Source: Legionella parisiensis (GTDB taxonomy: Bacteria > Pseudomonadota > Gammaproteobacteria > Legionellales > Legionellaceae). Taken from it: a stretch of 64,000 nucleotides of DNA. Made by a program: the position numbers and the translations under genes. Shown here in pieces: positions 28,026-36,813 of the stretch (its first letter is position 1; the number at the start of each line of letters is the position of its first letter). The DNA is taken from positions 686,782-750,781 of the forward strand of contig NZ_LNYQ01000013.1 in assembly GCF_001467945.1 (NCBI RefSeq), written 5' to 3'. The notes below the pieces were generated by a model. The model was given only the letters and a program-made list of their open reading frames with translations. It was not told the origin of the DNA and did no database searches.

Positions 28026-28778
28026 TTAAAACATGATGCAACTTGTCTGAGGTGTAGGTGGCTGGGTTTCAAGCAAAGAAGCACATTGATTAATTAAGCG
28101 TAAAATCATCTGTGGTTTACTTTCAGCGGTAAAGCTAAAAAAGCGTAAATTACAGCCAGATGTATTATCTTCGGCATACTTCATGCCTGCTTTGAAATCT
28201 TGCATCATCCCTGTAACAATTTCATTAAAATAACGTGTTTTGATGTTTTGTTCTGGGTTTGTGTTAGTAAGAAAAGCCAGCATATCACTTACATCGTCTT
28301 TGAGCTTATTAATATCTTGTTCTGAAATAGGAGTTCTTAGTGAATCACTCTCATCATTAGAAGTAACTAAATAAGAAACTGCCCATGCTGAACTCGTTAG
28401 TACGTCGGGTTCGCGTAGAAGTGTAAATTCTATCTGGTTATGGTTGGTATAGAAATACAGCACTTCATATAATTGTAATAATAAGATACCAATAGTGGCT
28501 GTTTTTTCGTTTGGATCTGATATTTTAGGCAATTCATCAAGCGCAAATACATTTATAAGATAGATTATCTTTAGAGGGTTTACTGAGTCAAAGTTTATAG
28601 TTTTTGTTATTAGGTAGTCGGTGAAAAACTTTTGCGCTTCATTTTTGGTTACTTCTCTATCAGCTTCTAGGAAGCGTTTGCACACTAACATGCCGTGATG
28701 ATTGCTAAAGCGGAGCAAATATTGCAGTGTTTCATTGGGCAAATTATCAAAAGGATTTATAGCGTCGGCTCTTAACAT
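28026..28778 (-). CDS. F-box-like protein with C-terminal CaaX motif, effector candidate
   Basis: 250 residues. Residues 9-45 (PFDNLPNETLQYLLRFSNHH then LVCKRFLEADRE) follow the F-box consensus: LPxE, a hydrophobic helix, then VCKRF. F-boxes bind Skp1 and direct SCF ubiquitin ligases. The last four residues are C-I-M-F after QTS, a CaaX box (Cys, two aliphatic residues, Phe) that host prenyltransferases could modify; I read this directly at 28026-28040. The known Legionella effector AnkB combines an F-box and CaaX. The middle of this protein (about 60-235) is helical with no recognised domain, so its substrate-recruiting part is unknown. Confidence 0.7.
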   Translation of the reverse strand: MLRADAINPFDNLPNETLQYLLRFSNHHGMLVCKRFLEADREVTKNEAQKFFTDYLITKTINFDSVNPLKIIYLINVFALDELPKISDPNEKTATIGILLLQLYEVLYFYTNHNQIEFTLLREPDVLTSSAWAVSYLVTSNDESDSLRTPISEQDINKLKDDVSDMLAFLTNTNPEQNIKTRYFNEIVTGMMQDFKAGMKYAEDNTSGCNLRFFSFTAESKPQMILRLINQCASLLETQPPTPQTSCIMF

Positions 28779-29178
28779 TTAGTTGTTTTCATTTAGTTAT
28801 CGTGAAGGAATTGTTACGTTTCTTTAAAGTGGAAAATGTTACCATGGTGAATGGATATTGTACAGCATGTGTGTCTCCGTGATCCGCTTTGCTTCTTAGG
28901 AGCTATGTTTGCTCATCAAACAATACAATAGCCTATAATTTAGACACGCCTTGGTATGAAGTACACACTTGTGTTTGATGTATCAAAAAGTGAGTGGGAT
29001 ATTGCAGAAAAGCATTTTATCTCTAGTAATTAAAGGTCAACTTATAAAACAATTTTAAAAAATTTACACCAGGTAAATCCCTAGTTAGAGACTTAGAAGA
29101 GCGCGTTAATCCTTAAGATAATGGAGCAGGCGATAGAGCCGTTTTTTCCTTTGGTGAACTTAATAACTCATATTTATA

Positions 29179-29224
29179 TGGTCGGAGTGACAGGAATTGA
29201 ACTTGCGACCCCTGACTCCCGAAG
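29179..29224 (-). other. tRNA-Pro(CGG) 3' fragment, likely att remnant
   Basis: On the minus strand the sequence reads CTTCGGGAGTCAGGGGTCGC, then AAGTTCAATTCCTGTCACTC, then CGACCA. That is the 3' half of tRNA-Pro with anticodon CGG (loop TTCGGGA), the variable loop, T loop and CCA end. The 5' half is absent. Such 3' halves are the classic footprint of a tRNA-targeting integrase. Confidence 0.75.
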
Positions 29225-29310
29225 GCAATTTCAAATAATTCTCAATGTAATTCCAAAGAGGTTTTTTAAAACTATTTGATACGGTTTAAAATCGAATGGA
29301 GAAAAAATGG

Positions 29311-29348
29311 GGGCTAGGTCGAAGGTTCAAATCCTTCCTTCCTGACCA
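29311..29348 (+). other. tRNA 3' fragment of unknown identity, likely att remnant
   Basis: GGTCGAAGGTTCAAATCCTT followed by CCTTCCTGACCA matches the T arm (GAAGG TTCAAAT CCTTC), acceptor 3' strand and CCA of a tRNA. No 5' half is present, and I could not tell which tRNA it came from. The bases after it (CCATCAGAAATATTTGGTA) resemble those after the IS30 element near 23113. Confidence 0.6.
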
Positions 29349-29482
29349 ATTTCCATCAGAAATATTTGGTATCGATCGCAAAATGGCACCATAAAAAAAT
29401 CAGTGAAAACTGGCTTAACTGTATTCTATAATTTTGAAATCTTGTGAGTATTAATGACTATGAATCACATGGGAGTGGATAA

Positions 29483-29719
29483 ATGTTAGCTGATTCTGTT
29501 ATATGTGGAAAATACAGGCATTATAAAAACGAAAAATTATATGAAGTCATTGGCCAAGCACGTCATAGTGAAACAGATGAAGAGATGATAGTGTACAAAG
29601 CACTTTATCATTGTGATCAATTTGGGGATAACCAACTTTGGGTTCGACCTATGCAGATGTTTTTTGAGAATGTCATTCATCATGGGAAAACAGTCCCTCG
29701 ATTTCAACGAATAGAATAG
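29483..29719 (+). CDS. DUF1653 family protein
   Basis: 78 residues matching DUF1653 (PF07866) end to end: GKYRHYKNEKLYEVIGQARHSE, then MIVYKALY, LWVRPMQMFFE and VPRFQRIE. The family is small, cytoplasmic, of unknown function, and widespread in gammaproteobacteria. It sits directly after the tRNA fragments and could be the first ordinary gene past the old integration site. Confidence 0.85.
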   Translation: MLADSVICGKYRHYKNEKLYEVIGQARHSETDEEMIVYKALYHCDQFGDNQLWVRPMQMFFENVIHHGKTVPRFQRIE

Positions 29720-30245
29720 CAAGCTGCCTGATTGAAAAGTGCAACCCGGGTTTCGGTCCTAGCCGGCGCCCAGGCTACGCTTAAGCTAAGTGTGCTAATG
29801 TAAGTATTTTCTAAAACCCTTATTTAAAATAAAATTGCTGGGTGTCAACAAAAACCGGTTCATATTAATTTGTGCGCTTAATTAGACGTTCAGGCAATAA
29901 CTATGTGGACTATAATATTTTGACAAAATCAATACGACTAACTTATTATCATTCGAATGCATGAATGACGTGCAACGTGTCTTCTCCTCGGGATGAACAG
30001 GAGAACTGGTTTCAAAACTTGGTTTTCAAGAATAAACTGGGTTTGTTGCTGAGGTAAAGAAAATTAAGTGAGCTATTGGGTTGATAGACTTTCGTCTTCC
30101 TAGGGATCATCTAGATGCTTTAATTCAGCAGTGTTATGACTCCACTCACCATTTTTTCAATATCACTTTTGTATTTATTATTACTCAATTACTGAGAGGT
30201 TATTCATTCTCATACATTAACATAATTAATTATTTGGAGTTTTTA
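29720..30245. other. Intergenic stretch, no gene supported
   Basis: About 520 bases. An in-frame N-terminal extension of the next ORF (MIDFRLPRDHLDALIQQCYD, from about 30081) may be a remnant of another protein, but it has no ribosome site and the next gene has its own start with signal peptide. Confidence 0.4.
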
Positions 30246-30791
30246 ATGCTTAATAAAACAATTAGTACTGTTTTACTGGGAACTTGTCTGGTTACTTCTT
30301 CCTTTGCCTCTAGTTTTTGGAATAAATTTTATCCGGTACAAAAACTTCATTACCAAACAGTTGCCACTCAAAAAAATACACTGAAACAAAACTACACTGA
30401 TTTTTCTGGAAACTGGTCTGGAACTTGTTCAGGAAATGATGAAATACAGACTTTAATCATTAATAATGACTCTTTTTATATCGAATTGGATGGACAACAA
30501 TACAGCATAGGTGAAATGTTAAGTGAGTCGTCATCCAGTAAATGGTCCTCATCAAATTTACATTTTCTCCTTACCTGGAATACTGAACGAACAGTGTTAA
30601 AGAATAAGGCTGTGTTTGTTAACACCAATTGGACTGATGGTAGTTCCGATCAAACACTAATGACCGCTAATTTAGAAACTACTTTCAGCATGAGTGGTGA
30701 TGAACTTATTGTACAAACTTATCAGGTTAATTCTGATGGAGTTCCTCAGCAAGGCACTGAGAATAAATGTACTTTTCATAAAACTGCTTAA
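30246..30791 (+). CDS. Secreted hypothetical protein
   Basis: 181 residues with a signal peptide (MLNKTISTVLLGTCLVTSSFASS). The mature protein is strand-rich, with GNWSGTCSGNDEIQTLII early on and a Cys near the end (ENKCTFHK) that could pair with the first. GGAG lies five bases before ATG 30246, and I prefer this start to the long upstream extension. It is likely periplasmic or secreted through a type II system. No family was recognised. Confidence 0.6.
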   Translation: MLNKTISTVLLGTCLVTSSFASSFWNKFYPVQKLHYQTVATQKNTLKQNYTDFSGNWSGTCSGNDEIQTLIINNDSFYIELDGQQYSIGEMLSESSSSKWSSSNLHFLLTWNTERTVLKNKAVFVNTNWTDGSSDQTLMTANLETTFSMSGDELIVQTYQVNSDGVPQQGTENKCTFHKTA

Positions 30792-31136
30792 ATAAACTGA
30801 AACTAAATCAATAGGTTCAGCAAGCGTAGCCGTAATCCCCGATGATAGAAGTTCAATATCCTGATTACGGCTACGCTTGCTGAGATAATTATTTTTGTTA
30901 TCGCGAGTTTTTTAGCACTACCTCTATTACCATCAATTAAAGTAAAACGAGAAATAGAACTCGATTTTGTAGAAAGGAAATCAAATATGTTAAAATCGAG
31001 AAAAAACCGTAGTTACATCTTTTAGTGTCTGAGCAGATTAGGGGCTCATTGTATTAAATTAATATTATTTATTTTAAAATCATATCCTTCATCATCATGT
31101 TCCATAAGGTATAAAACGCCAGTCCGATGTTATTTA
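30792..31136. other. Intergenic stretch holding one long hairpin
   Basis: 345 bases after the secreted protein gene. The only structure I see is the 21-bp perfect inverted repeat at 30817-30883. No ORF is supported. Confidence 0.4.
30817..30883 (+). repeat. 21-bp perfect inverted repeat (AGCAAGCGTAGCC family)
   Basis: The arms at 30817-30837 and 30863-30883 are perfect complements over 21 bases around a 25-base spacer; the core is AGCAAGCGTAGCCG. The same core word appears at 51159-51170 as another hairpin. It may terminate the secreted-protein gene (it starts 26 bases after its stop) or be a dispersed repeat. Confidence 0.65.
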
Positions 31137-31400
31137 TCACAAGGAGAGGCTGTAAATGGGGCATAGGGGAGTATAACCTTTACTAACTTCTTTCGTGATG
31201 TGTTGTATACTCGCTTCTGTATCAGTCATGCCTAAAAGACCCATTTTTCCTAATAGATTTGAATGCTTATACAATATATTTTGCTCCTCTTGGGTAAATT
31301 GCATCACGTGCTTCCCTTGCATTATGGCCCCAAGGTTGACCAATAATTCCGATTTTTCCGTATCGTAATCCGGATCTCATCCAAAAGTACAATAAATCAT
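31137..31400 (-). pseudogene. Remnant ORF with an in-frame stop
   Basis: A 68-residue ORF (31343-31137) with MQFTQEEQNILYKHSN, of no known family. Its frame continues upstream as DPDYDTEKSELL and, beyond a TGA, as MIYCTFG, so it looks like a longer protein broken by a stop codon, or a short gene starting at one of the internal ATGs. Assignment is uncertain. Confidence 0.35.
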
Positions 31401-31672
31401 TGCTACATTGCGTAATGCAAAAGAGGAGTCTTTAGCAATAATTAAAAAATTAAAAGACGTTTAAATTCTTGTTCGTTTAAAACCCAAGCTTTCCTTCGGG
31501 AGACATAAAAGTAAATGAGTTCTATAAATATTATTTATTATAACATTTTAAGAACTCATTAATTGGAATAACGCTTTAATTACTTATTTAAGCATTTAAA
31601 AAGCGGAGAGGTTTTCTAATGTATCTTTCTAGATCTCCATGATGTGTTTTTTGATGTGAGTATGCAAAAAAT
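31401..31672. other. Intergenic stretch, nothing recognised
   Basis: About 270 bases between the remnant and the caspase-like gene. It is AT-rich. On the minus strand TTATAACATTTTAAGAACTC type sequences occur but no terminator with T-run was confirmed. Confidence 0.35.
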
Positions 31673-32572
31673 TTAAAGCAATTCAGGTAATAGAAGGCTC
31701 GAATCCTCAGGAGGCATAGGTTTCTCATATTCTTGAGATGGAGTAAAGAAAAACATTAATGATTGTTCGCGCCTTAAGTTTGGTGTTAGGGCGGCTTGTT
31801 TTTCTCCTACTAGGTTTAAATTAGACTCAAATGATTTTGAACGTGTGATTTTTGCTTTAGCATGACTATCATTGTTTTCTTTTGCAAAAGCCACAATTGC
31901 ATTTTGTTTTCTTGCTCTTTCAATATATACAGCAGCCCAAGAATAAGCAATATGCGAATTATCACCTAGAATGCGTCCTTTTTTTATCAGTTGCCCATTT
32001 CGATAAACTAAACATGCATCTTTCAGACTTCCATGAGAGCCTCTTTTATCTTTTTCCATTTCAGTGGTAACTGAAAATTTAGCATTGCCGCTCACTTTTA
32101 TCATACCTGTATATCCTGTTACCCTCGGCTTCTCATATTTAAATATAGCAAAGAGTGCATCGGAGGTATCATGGGCAAAATTTAGTTCATGATATTGGGT
32201 GGCGGAAAAACAGGCTAATAAATTAATATTTATGTCTATGTCTGGTAAGTTATTTTTTGCTAATAACTTTGCTAGTTTAAAGGGGGTTAAATCATAGTCA
32301 CTAGGTTGTTCTAATCCAATAAGGAAGGGCTGTCCTTCTCCATGGAGAACAATTTCGTCTCCATCATTAAGTTGTTTTATTAGTTTCTGCATGTTCTCTT
32401 TATCATAAAGATAAAAGATTTCGTTAGAATGCTCACCTTTTTCTTTTCTACATAATTTAGTCAAACTGTTTTTCAGTTCTCTCTTGGCATCAAGAAATGC
32501 AAATTTTAACTGGCTATTATTATTTTCCTGATGAGTTAATTTTTTAGGAATAGGAAGTAGATGATATTTCAT
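31673..32572 (-). CDS. Caspase-fold-like hypothetical protein, effector candidate
   Basis: 299 residues. EIVLHGEGQ (His77) ends a hydrophobic strand and INLLACFSATQ (Cys121) ends another. A His followed by Gly at a strand end, then a Cys at the end of the next strand, is the signature of clan CD peptidases (caspase, clostripain, C80 toxins). The C-terminal 90 residues are polar. No signal peptide. Function as a protease is inference. It lies 12 bases after the stop of the truncated metalloprotease gene, so both may be co-transcribed. Confidence 0.5.
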   Translation of the reverse strand: MKYHLLPIPKKLTHQENNNSQLKFAFLDAKRELKNSLTKLCRKEKGEHSNEIFYLYDKENMQKLIKQLNDGDEIVLHGEGQPFLIGLEQPSDYDLTPFKLAKLLAKNNLPDIDININLLACFSATQYHELNFAHDTSDALFAIFKYEKPRVTGYTGMIKVSGNAKFSVTTEMEKDKRGSHGSLKDACLVYRNGQLIKKGRILGDNSHIAYSWAAVYIERARKQNAIVAFAKENNDSHAKAKITRSKSFESNLNLVGEKQAALTPNLRREQSLMFFFTPSQEYEKPMPPEDSSLLLPELL

Positions 32573-32584
32573 AAAAAACCTTAA

Positions 32585-33022
32585 TTAATATAGTTGACAG
32601 TTTCTTAAACTCTTATGGTAAGTGTCATTCCATCCATTTTTTGAGGAAACGATTTCATTTTCTTGATTCCACTGACTGTGAGTAAACAAAGTTACACCTG
32701 TCAAAAAGATAGAAATCCTTTTTGGATCTTTTGATAAAAGTGTTTCTCCCTTAAGCTTAAATTGCTCTTTGATAAAATCTACCAGTCTGGCAAGATGCTT
32801 ATTTTTTGAAAGTTCTTTATTATAAAAAGGAAGTCGTTCATCAAAATAAGATTTAATATCATTGTTGGTACTCCCAAAGAGCAAGGGACTGTTTGTTGCG
32901 ATCAGTTTTAGCATCACTTCAATTTCATAGGTATATGCATTTGCTTTATTATTCGCGATTTTAGCTGAAACATTAAGTGCATGACCTGCTTCATGCCCAA
33001 TTTCGCCAATAATATTGATCAC
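32585..33022 (-). pseudogene. N-terminally truncated HExxH metalloprotease-like fragment
   Basis: 145 residues beginning with a GTG codon right before GEIGHEAGHALN. His10-Glu11-A-G-His14 is a zinc-binding motif with possible third ligands Glu33 or Glu35 (TYEIEV). A HExxH so close to the start leaves no N-terminal subdomain, and TAG occurs two codons upstream in frame, so the gene is likely broken upstream. The rest (FDERLPFYNKELSKNKHLAR) is helical. I cannot name a family. Confidence 0.55.
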
Positions 33023-33526
33023 ATGCTACGAAATGATTATTGCGAATCGATATCCATCAGTCAATACATTTAGTGTTCATTTGGATTTTATTTGAAGTGA
33101 TCTGACAAATATTATGATCAAAAACTTAATTTAAATACATAAAGATTTATAAGGCGGGAGATTAACTCAATAATGAATGATTCCTACTTGAATTAAATTC
33201 GGGCATTTACTGTAGACGCTATATTAGAAATGCTTTTGATCACACTTAATTTTCAGAATAATCCTACCCGTGATAATCAGAGATAAATTCATTTCCGTTC
33301 ACGCGGGTCCAACTCGCTAATGCAACCACTATTAATTAGTTGCTTGAGGTAAAAATACATATTAGCAAGCATAGACTTGGCCGAAAAACCCAGCAAATAC
33401 TCGGGTAAATCACTGATATGCGTTATTATTATATTTTTTATTAATAATCAATTTCTAAGGTCAAGATCGGGCGTTGGGCTTACAGCCCAACCTCGCTTGC
33501 TTTTATTTTGACGGATTATTTTTTGC
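33023..33526. other. Intergenic stretch with one hairpin
   Basis: About 500 bases without a supported ORF. GTTGGGCT (33473-33480) pairs with AGCCCAAC (33484-33491) and may terminate the minus-strand gene that ends at 33527. Confidence 0.45.
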
Positions 33527-34081
33527 TTATATTTTAAATTGATTTGTATCAGTTCTTGAATTAGGTGGGGTAGTATCCTTGGATGCAAATAGTCGTGGAG
33601 AGTAGGGTGAATCCAAGTCACTTTTTTTCTTAGCAGTTAAGGGTACATCGCTATCCGTCTCGTTGATATCTATTTGAGGGGATTGTGACGAATGCTCTGT
33701 TAGAAATTTTTTAATATTATTAATGTTATCTGTACTGAATGGACGTACAGTATCCATCGCGTTAGCCAAAAGGCTCATGTTCCCTTCTCTTAGATCCTTC
33801 TCAAATTTATCTATTTCCGCTTCGTTTTGAAATATAACTGTAAAAATGTGAGTGCGTGTACATCCCGATTTTTCCTTTTCAGAAATTGATATAGCGCGGG
33901 AAAGCGTCTCTCCTTTTACATAACAAGGATAGGTTTCATCATCTGCATTATCTTCAATATCGGATGCCCCAATTTTTCTTTTAAATTCGCTGTCAGTTAA
34001 ATTAGCACGGTAAGTAAAATGGACCTCACTTTTTGTTCCTTGATCAAAGATGAGGGTAATTTGTGGTATTCTTTTGGACAT
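33527..34081 (-). CDS. Hypothetical protein with disordered tail, effector-like
   Basis: 184 residues. Residues 1-120 form a mixed domain (PQITLIFDQGTKSEVHFTYR and THIFTVIFQNEAEIDKFEKD); 125-184 are Ser/Asp/Thr/Pro-rich and probably disordered. No signal peptide or membrane segment. The composition is common in Legionella secreted substrates, but no E-block or domain is seen. ATG at 34081. Confidence 0.5.
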   Translation of the reverse strand: MSKRIPQITLIFDQGTKSEVHFTYRANLTDSEFKRKIGASDIEDNADDETYPCYVKGETLSRAISISEKEKSGCTRTHIFTVIFQNEAEIDKFEKDLREGNMSLLANAMDTVRPFSTDNINNIKKFLTEHSSQSPQIDINETDSDVPLTAKKKSDLDSPYSPRLFASKDTTPPNSRTDTNQFKI

Positions 34082-34204
34082 AGCGTATTTTCCTCTCTTA
34101 ATTGAAAGTCGTTATTATAACAACTCGATATCATGAGAGAATGCGCTCATTTTGAAACTGCTTTTTTCCAAAAAAGGAAAAGCTAATGAGAGCGAATTGT
34201 AATT

Positions 34205-34639
34205 TCAAACTACTTCAATTTCAACTGGGGCAATGCCTTTTATACCGAGCTTTTTAGCGGCACCAAAGGATAAATCAATTAACCTGTTCGATAAAAAAGG
34301 TCCTCGATCAGTAATTCGAACCACAATCGTACGGCCATTATTCAGGTTTTTAACCCGTACTCGGGTAGCAAATGGGAGTGTTGGATGAGCTGCTGTCATC
34401 GCATACATGTTGTAGCGCTCTCCGGTAGATGTTTTTTGATTCCGAGCGTGCGACCCATACCAGGAAGCAACTCCTTTTGCTTTGTAATTTTTGGCAGATT
34501 TCATCACATGATATGTCTTCCCTCTGACTACATAGTGATCAGGACCATTAGGTTGCTGATGGGTACAAGCAACCAGTAGCATTGGGAGCAAGCCTGTAAT
34601 GAGTTGGTAAATTCTTAACAAAATCGCATAATAGTTCAT
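34205..34639 (-). CDS. rlpA: RlpA-like lipoprotein (septal ring lytic transglycosylase family)
   Basis: 144 residues. Lipoprotein signal (LPMLLVAC, Cys25). The double-psi beta-barrel motif is complete: GVASWYGSHARNQKTSTGER, YNMYAMTAAHPTLPFATRV, RVKNLNNGRTIVVRITDRGP, then LIDLSFGAAKKLGI. The Asp in ITDRGP and the H in TAAHPTLP are typical of RlpA, which cleaves peptidoglycan strands lacking stem peptides. There is no SPOR domain, so septal targeting would differ. Confidence 0.9.
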   Translation of the reverse strand: MNYYAILLRIYQLITGLLPMLLVACTHQQPNGPDHYVVRGKTYHVMKSAKNYKAKGVASWYGSHARNQKTSTGERYNMYAMTAAHPTLPFATRVRVKNLNNGRTIVVRITDRGPFLSNRLIDLSFGAAKKLGIKGIAPVEIEVV

Positions 34640-35127
34640 AAAGTTATCTTCTACTTCCGTTGCAGATATTTTAAATATAAGTTTTTAAATGTTATTAAGA
34701 GGACATTTATAAATCACATAATTTTAAATATACATAATTAATAGATCACGAGAAACAAAGATAATTCTTGCAAAGAAAATCGTCAATGGGTAACACTTGT
34801 TTATCATTTGCCTTCATCATTGATTATATATTTTTTGGATGCACATGTACTAACAAATTTTGCTGTATAACCCCTTATCCATAATTCAGGATTCAGTGGC
34901 AGAAAAAGAGGGTATATGGTCGAAGAAAGTACTCAGAGCCTGGCGTGCAGCGTTATCAAAAAATAGTGGGAGAAACGCTACATGCCCCAGAGATAACTCG
35001 TCAAAAATAAGAGAGCATGATTGACCGCAGGATAATCAGCAAAATAACTTCATTGGGAATGCTTATAAGCTATAGATTTATCTAAATTGTAATACAGACC
35101 TCATGACGAGGGGCTAGGAAAAAAGCC
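34640..35127. other. Non-coding stretch with a transposase remnant
   Basis: AT-rich intergenic DNA. The only recognised coding trace is the IS5-type remnant at 34891-35010. Confidence 0.45.
34891..35010 (+). pseudogene. IS5-type transposase C-terminal remnant
   Basis: Forty codons (ending TAA at 35008) read IQWQKKRVYGRRKYSEPGV then QRYQKIVGETLHAPEITRQK. This is the usual C-terminal block of IS5/IS4-like transposases (GRR-x-Y-SE-x-G-x-QRYK-x-I-G-x-x-LHAR). Stops precede it in frame and no inverted repeats are seen, so only a fragment remains. Confidence 0.6.
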
Positions 35128-35158
35128 CTATAGCCTCTAAAAATTGCAAAGGCTATAG
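35128..35158 (-). terminator. Rho-independent terminator
   Basis: CTATAGCC (35128-35135) pairs with GGCTATAG (35151-35158); on the minus strand it is followed by GGGCTTTTTTCC. It lies 25 bases after the stop of the caspase-like gene at 35183. Confidence 0.7.
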
Positions 35159-35182
35159 ACAACCATATTTTATTCTTTAGAT

Positions 35183-35878
35183 TTAAAACCTGCGCCGACT
35201 GTTAAATTCTTCATTTCTATTTTCTCTTCTTCTTTCAAGTTGTTTATTCGATCGTCGTTCGATACTATCTTCATAGGACATCGATGTTTGTTTAAATAAA
35301 CGTAAACGATTGGTGTATTCGAAGTCATCATTTACTTTATTTTCTGGTTTGTAAATAAAAAGACGTCTTTCTGAGGCGCGTGAAACTACACTATTTTTAT
35401 CTTTAGAATATTTATGACCCTTATTATCAGGACCAAAAAGAATACCTTCATAATGATTAATTTTTATATTCTGGAAGGTATCCACGAGTGATTGTTGAAA
35501 TATTTGTGCTATATATTCATTGCTATCCGTTAAATTACAAAAATATAATTTAACCCCTTGAATATTATTTTTATAAAAGAAAAAATCTTGTTGATATCTT
35601 TTAGCCACCTCTTCTATAGAGATGATATTGTATCCAAGTTCTGGACCTGCACAAATGTGATGATAGAGCCCGTGTTCTTGTATGAATTCCGGATTACATA
35701 TCCCGTGTCCTATTATGTATATTTCCAGTAACTCATCCTCCGGTATCTCCAAATTGTCTTCACCATGCCTTATAATTCGAATATGTTGCTCTAATTTTTG
35801 ATTATCCCAATTAATCGCTAGTTCGATGAGATCTGTTTCTACAGACATAGGAAAAGGGATATATAATATAACGCACAT
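35183..35878 (-). CDS. Second caspase-fold-like hypothetical protein, effector candidate
   Basis: 231 residues. LLEIYIIGHGIC (His58) and GVKLYFCNLTDSN (Cys114) show the same hydrophobic-strand-then-GHG and hydrophobic-strand-then-Cys pattern as the protein at 31673. The tail (about 195-231) is very basic with acidic patches (ERRSNKQLERRRENRNEEF). A TTG 22 residues upstream (35944) would extend the protein, but MCVILY as a first core strand is a better start. Protease activity is inferred from the motif only; it has no recognised family. Confidence 0.48.
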   Translation of the reverse strand: MCVILYIPFPMSVETDLIELAINWDNQKLEQHIRIIRHGEDNLEIPEDELLEIYIIGHGICNPEFIQEHGLYHHICAGPELGYNIISIEEVAKRYQQDFFFYKNNIQGVKLYFCNLTDSNEYIAQIFQQSLVDTFQNIKINHYEGILFGPDNKGHKYSKDKNSVVSRASERRLFIYKPENKVNDDFEYTNRLRLFKQTSMSYEDSIERRSNKQLERRRENRNEEFNSRRRF

Positions 35879-36273
35879 TTTGGAACCAAATAAAAATGGG
35901 ATTAAAGTATGACATACAAACCTTAAGGAACACTTATCAATCAATATGTATTCAATTTATTTTTCTGAATATGAAAACTCTGGAGAAGAAAGAAATAAGT
36001 CGATTATTTGATTAAATTGGAAGATCAACAAATATATCGGCATTTCAAAAAATCAAATCGATTACTAAATAAGCCAAAATGTTATTATCTATCAGTTGAG
36101 AAAGCCAATAACACGCTAATTAAGAAAGACATATCAACGACATCTTTTAAAATCTCCATTTTGCATGCTATTAAATGAAAAGATCGGACCCCGTATGCAT
36201 GTTTAGGCACGCGTTGAATATCAAACATCAAATGAATACAATGAGATAAAAACATATTAATGATAGAGTTCAA
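35879..36273. other. Intergenic stretch, nothing recognised
   Basis: 395 bases between the caspase-like gene and the YqaE gene. Short minus-strand ORFs here have no support and no sites were recognised. Confidence 0.35.
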
Positions 36274-36468
36274 ATGCGTATACTTTTAGCTATATTCTTA
36301 CCGTTTTCAGTATTTTTCACTATTGGTCGTCCAATAGCTGGAATTGTTTGTTTGATATTACAACTAACCCTTATTGGCTGGATCCCTGCTGCTTTATGGG
36401 CTGTATACTCCCTCTCGCAATATAATACAGATATGAAAATTCGCGAATACAATAAACGAAGAAAATAG
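36274..36468 (+). CDS. YqaE/Pmp3-like small membrane protein
   Basis: 64 residues, two hydrophobic helices (1-35 and 30-50 regions) with the family signature GRPIAGIVCLILQLTLIGWI then PAALWAVYSLSQYN. The YqaE/Pmp3 family (PF01679) are small inner membrane proteins linked to osmotic and membrane-potential stress in other organisms. AGAG lies six bases before the ATG. It stands alone. Confidence 0.82.
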   Translation: MRILLAIFLPFSVFFTIGRPIAGIVCLILQLTLIGWIPAALWAVYSLSQYNTDMKIREYNKRRK

Positions 36469-36813
36469 CAATTGTAGCCTTGGTGCGGTGAAGGGTAATC
36501 AATGATTTTTCACCTTATGTGTTAATTATGAAATGTAGAATCCATTCTCACTAATCTTTCACTATTGTGAATGCACTTTTTTATTTTTGAATTCCATTCA
36601 TAATCTTATTGAGCATAATTGCATGCAGAGATAGAATACTTCTTGAAAATGGCTCCATTATTTCATAGTGACTGCTATCGAGCAGCTGATTCCGCTCTGC
36701 TTCAAAAATAGACCCGGAATGCTTATTAGCAAATAATTTCCGGGAGAATATAAACATTATAATGTGTCTGCCTTTAAATAAATTAATAATTAACGGATAA
36801 AAAGGAATTATTT
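36469..36813. other. Intergenic stretch upstream of the lipid-modification operon
   Basis: 345 bases. It contains only a shadow ORF on the minus strand. It should hold the promoter of the 36814 operon, but I could not identify a specific regulatory site. Confidence 0.4.

Larger units (their letters stand above)
28779..29482. other. Non-coding stretch with two tRNA 3' fragments
   Basis: No ORF here looks real. The only recognised features are the two tRNA 3' fragments at 29179-29224 and 29311-29348, described separately. Confidence 0.4.
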
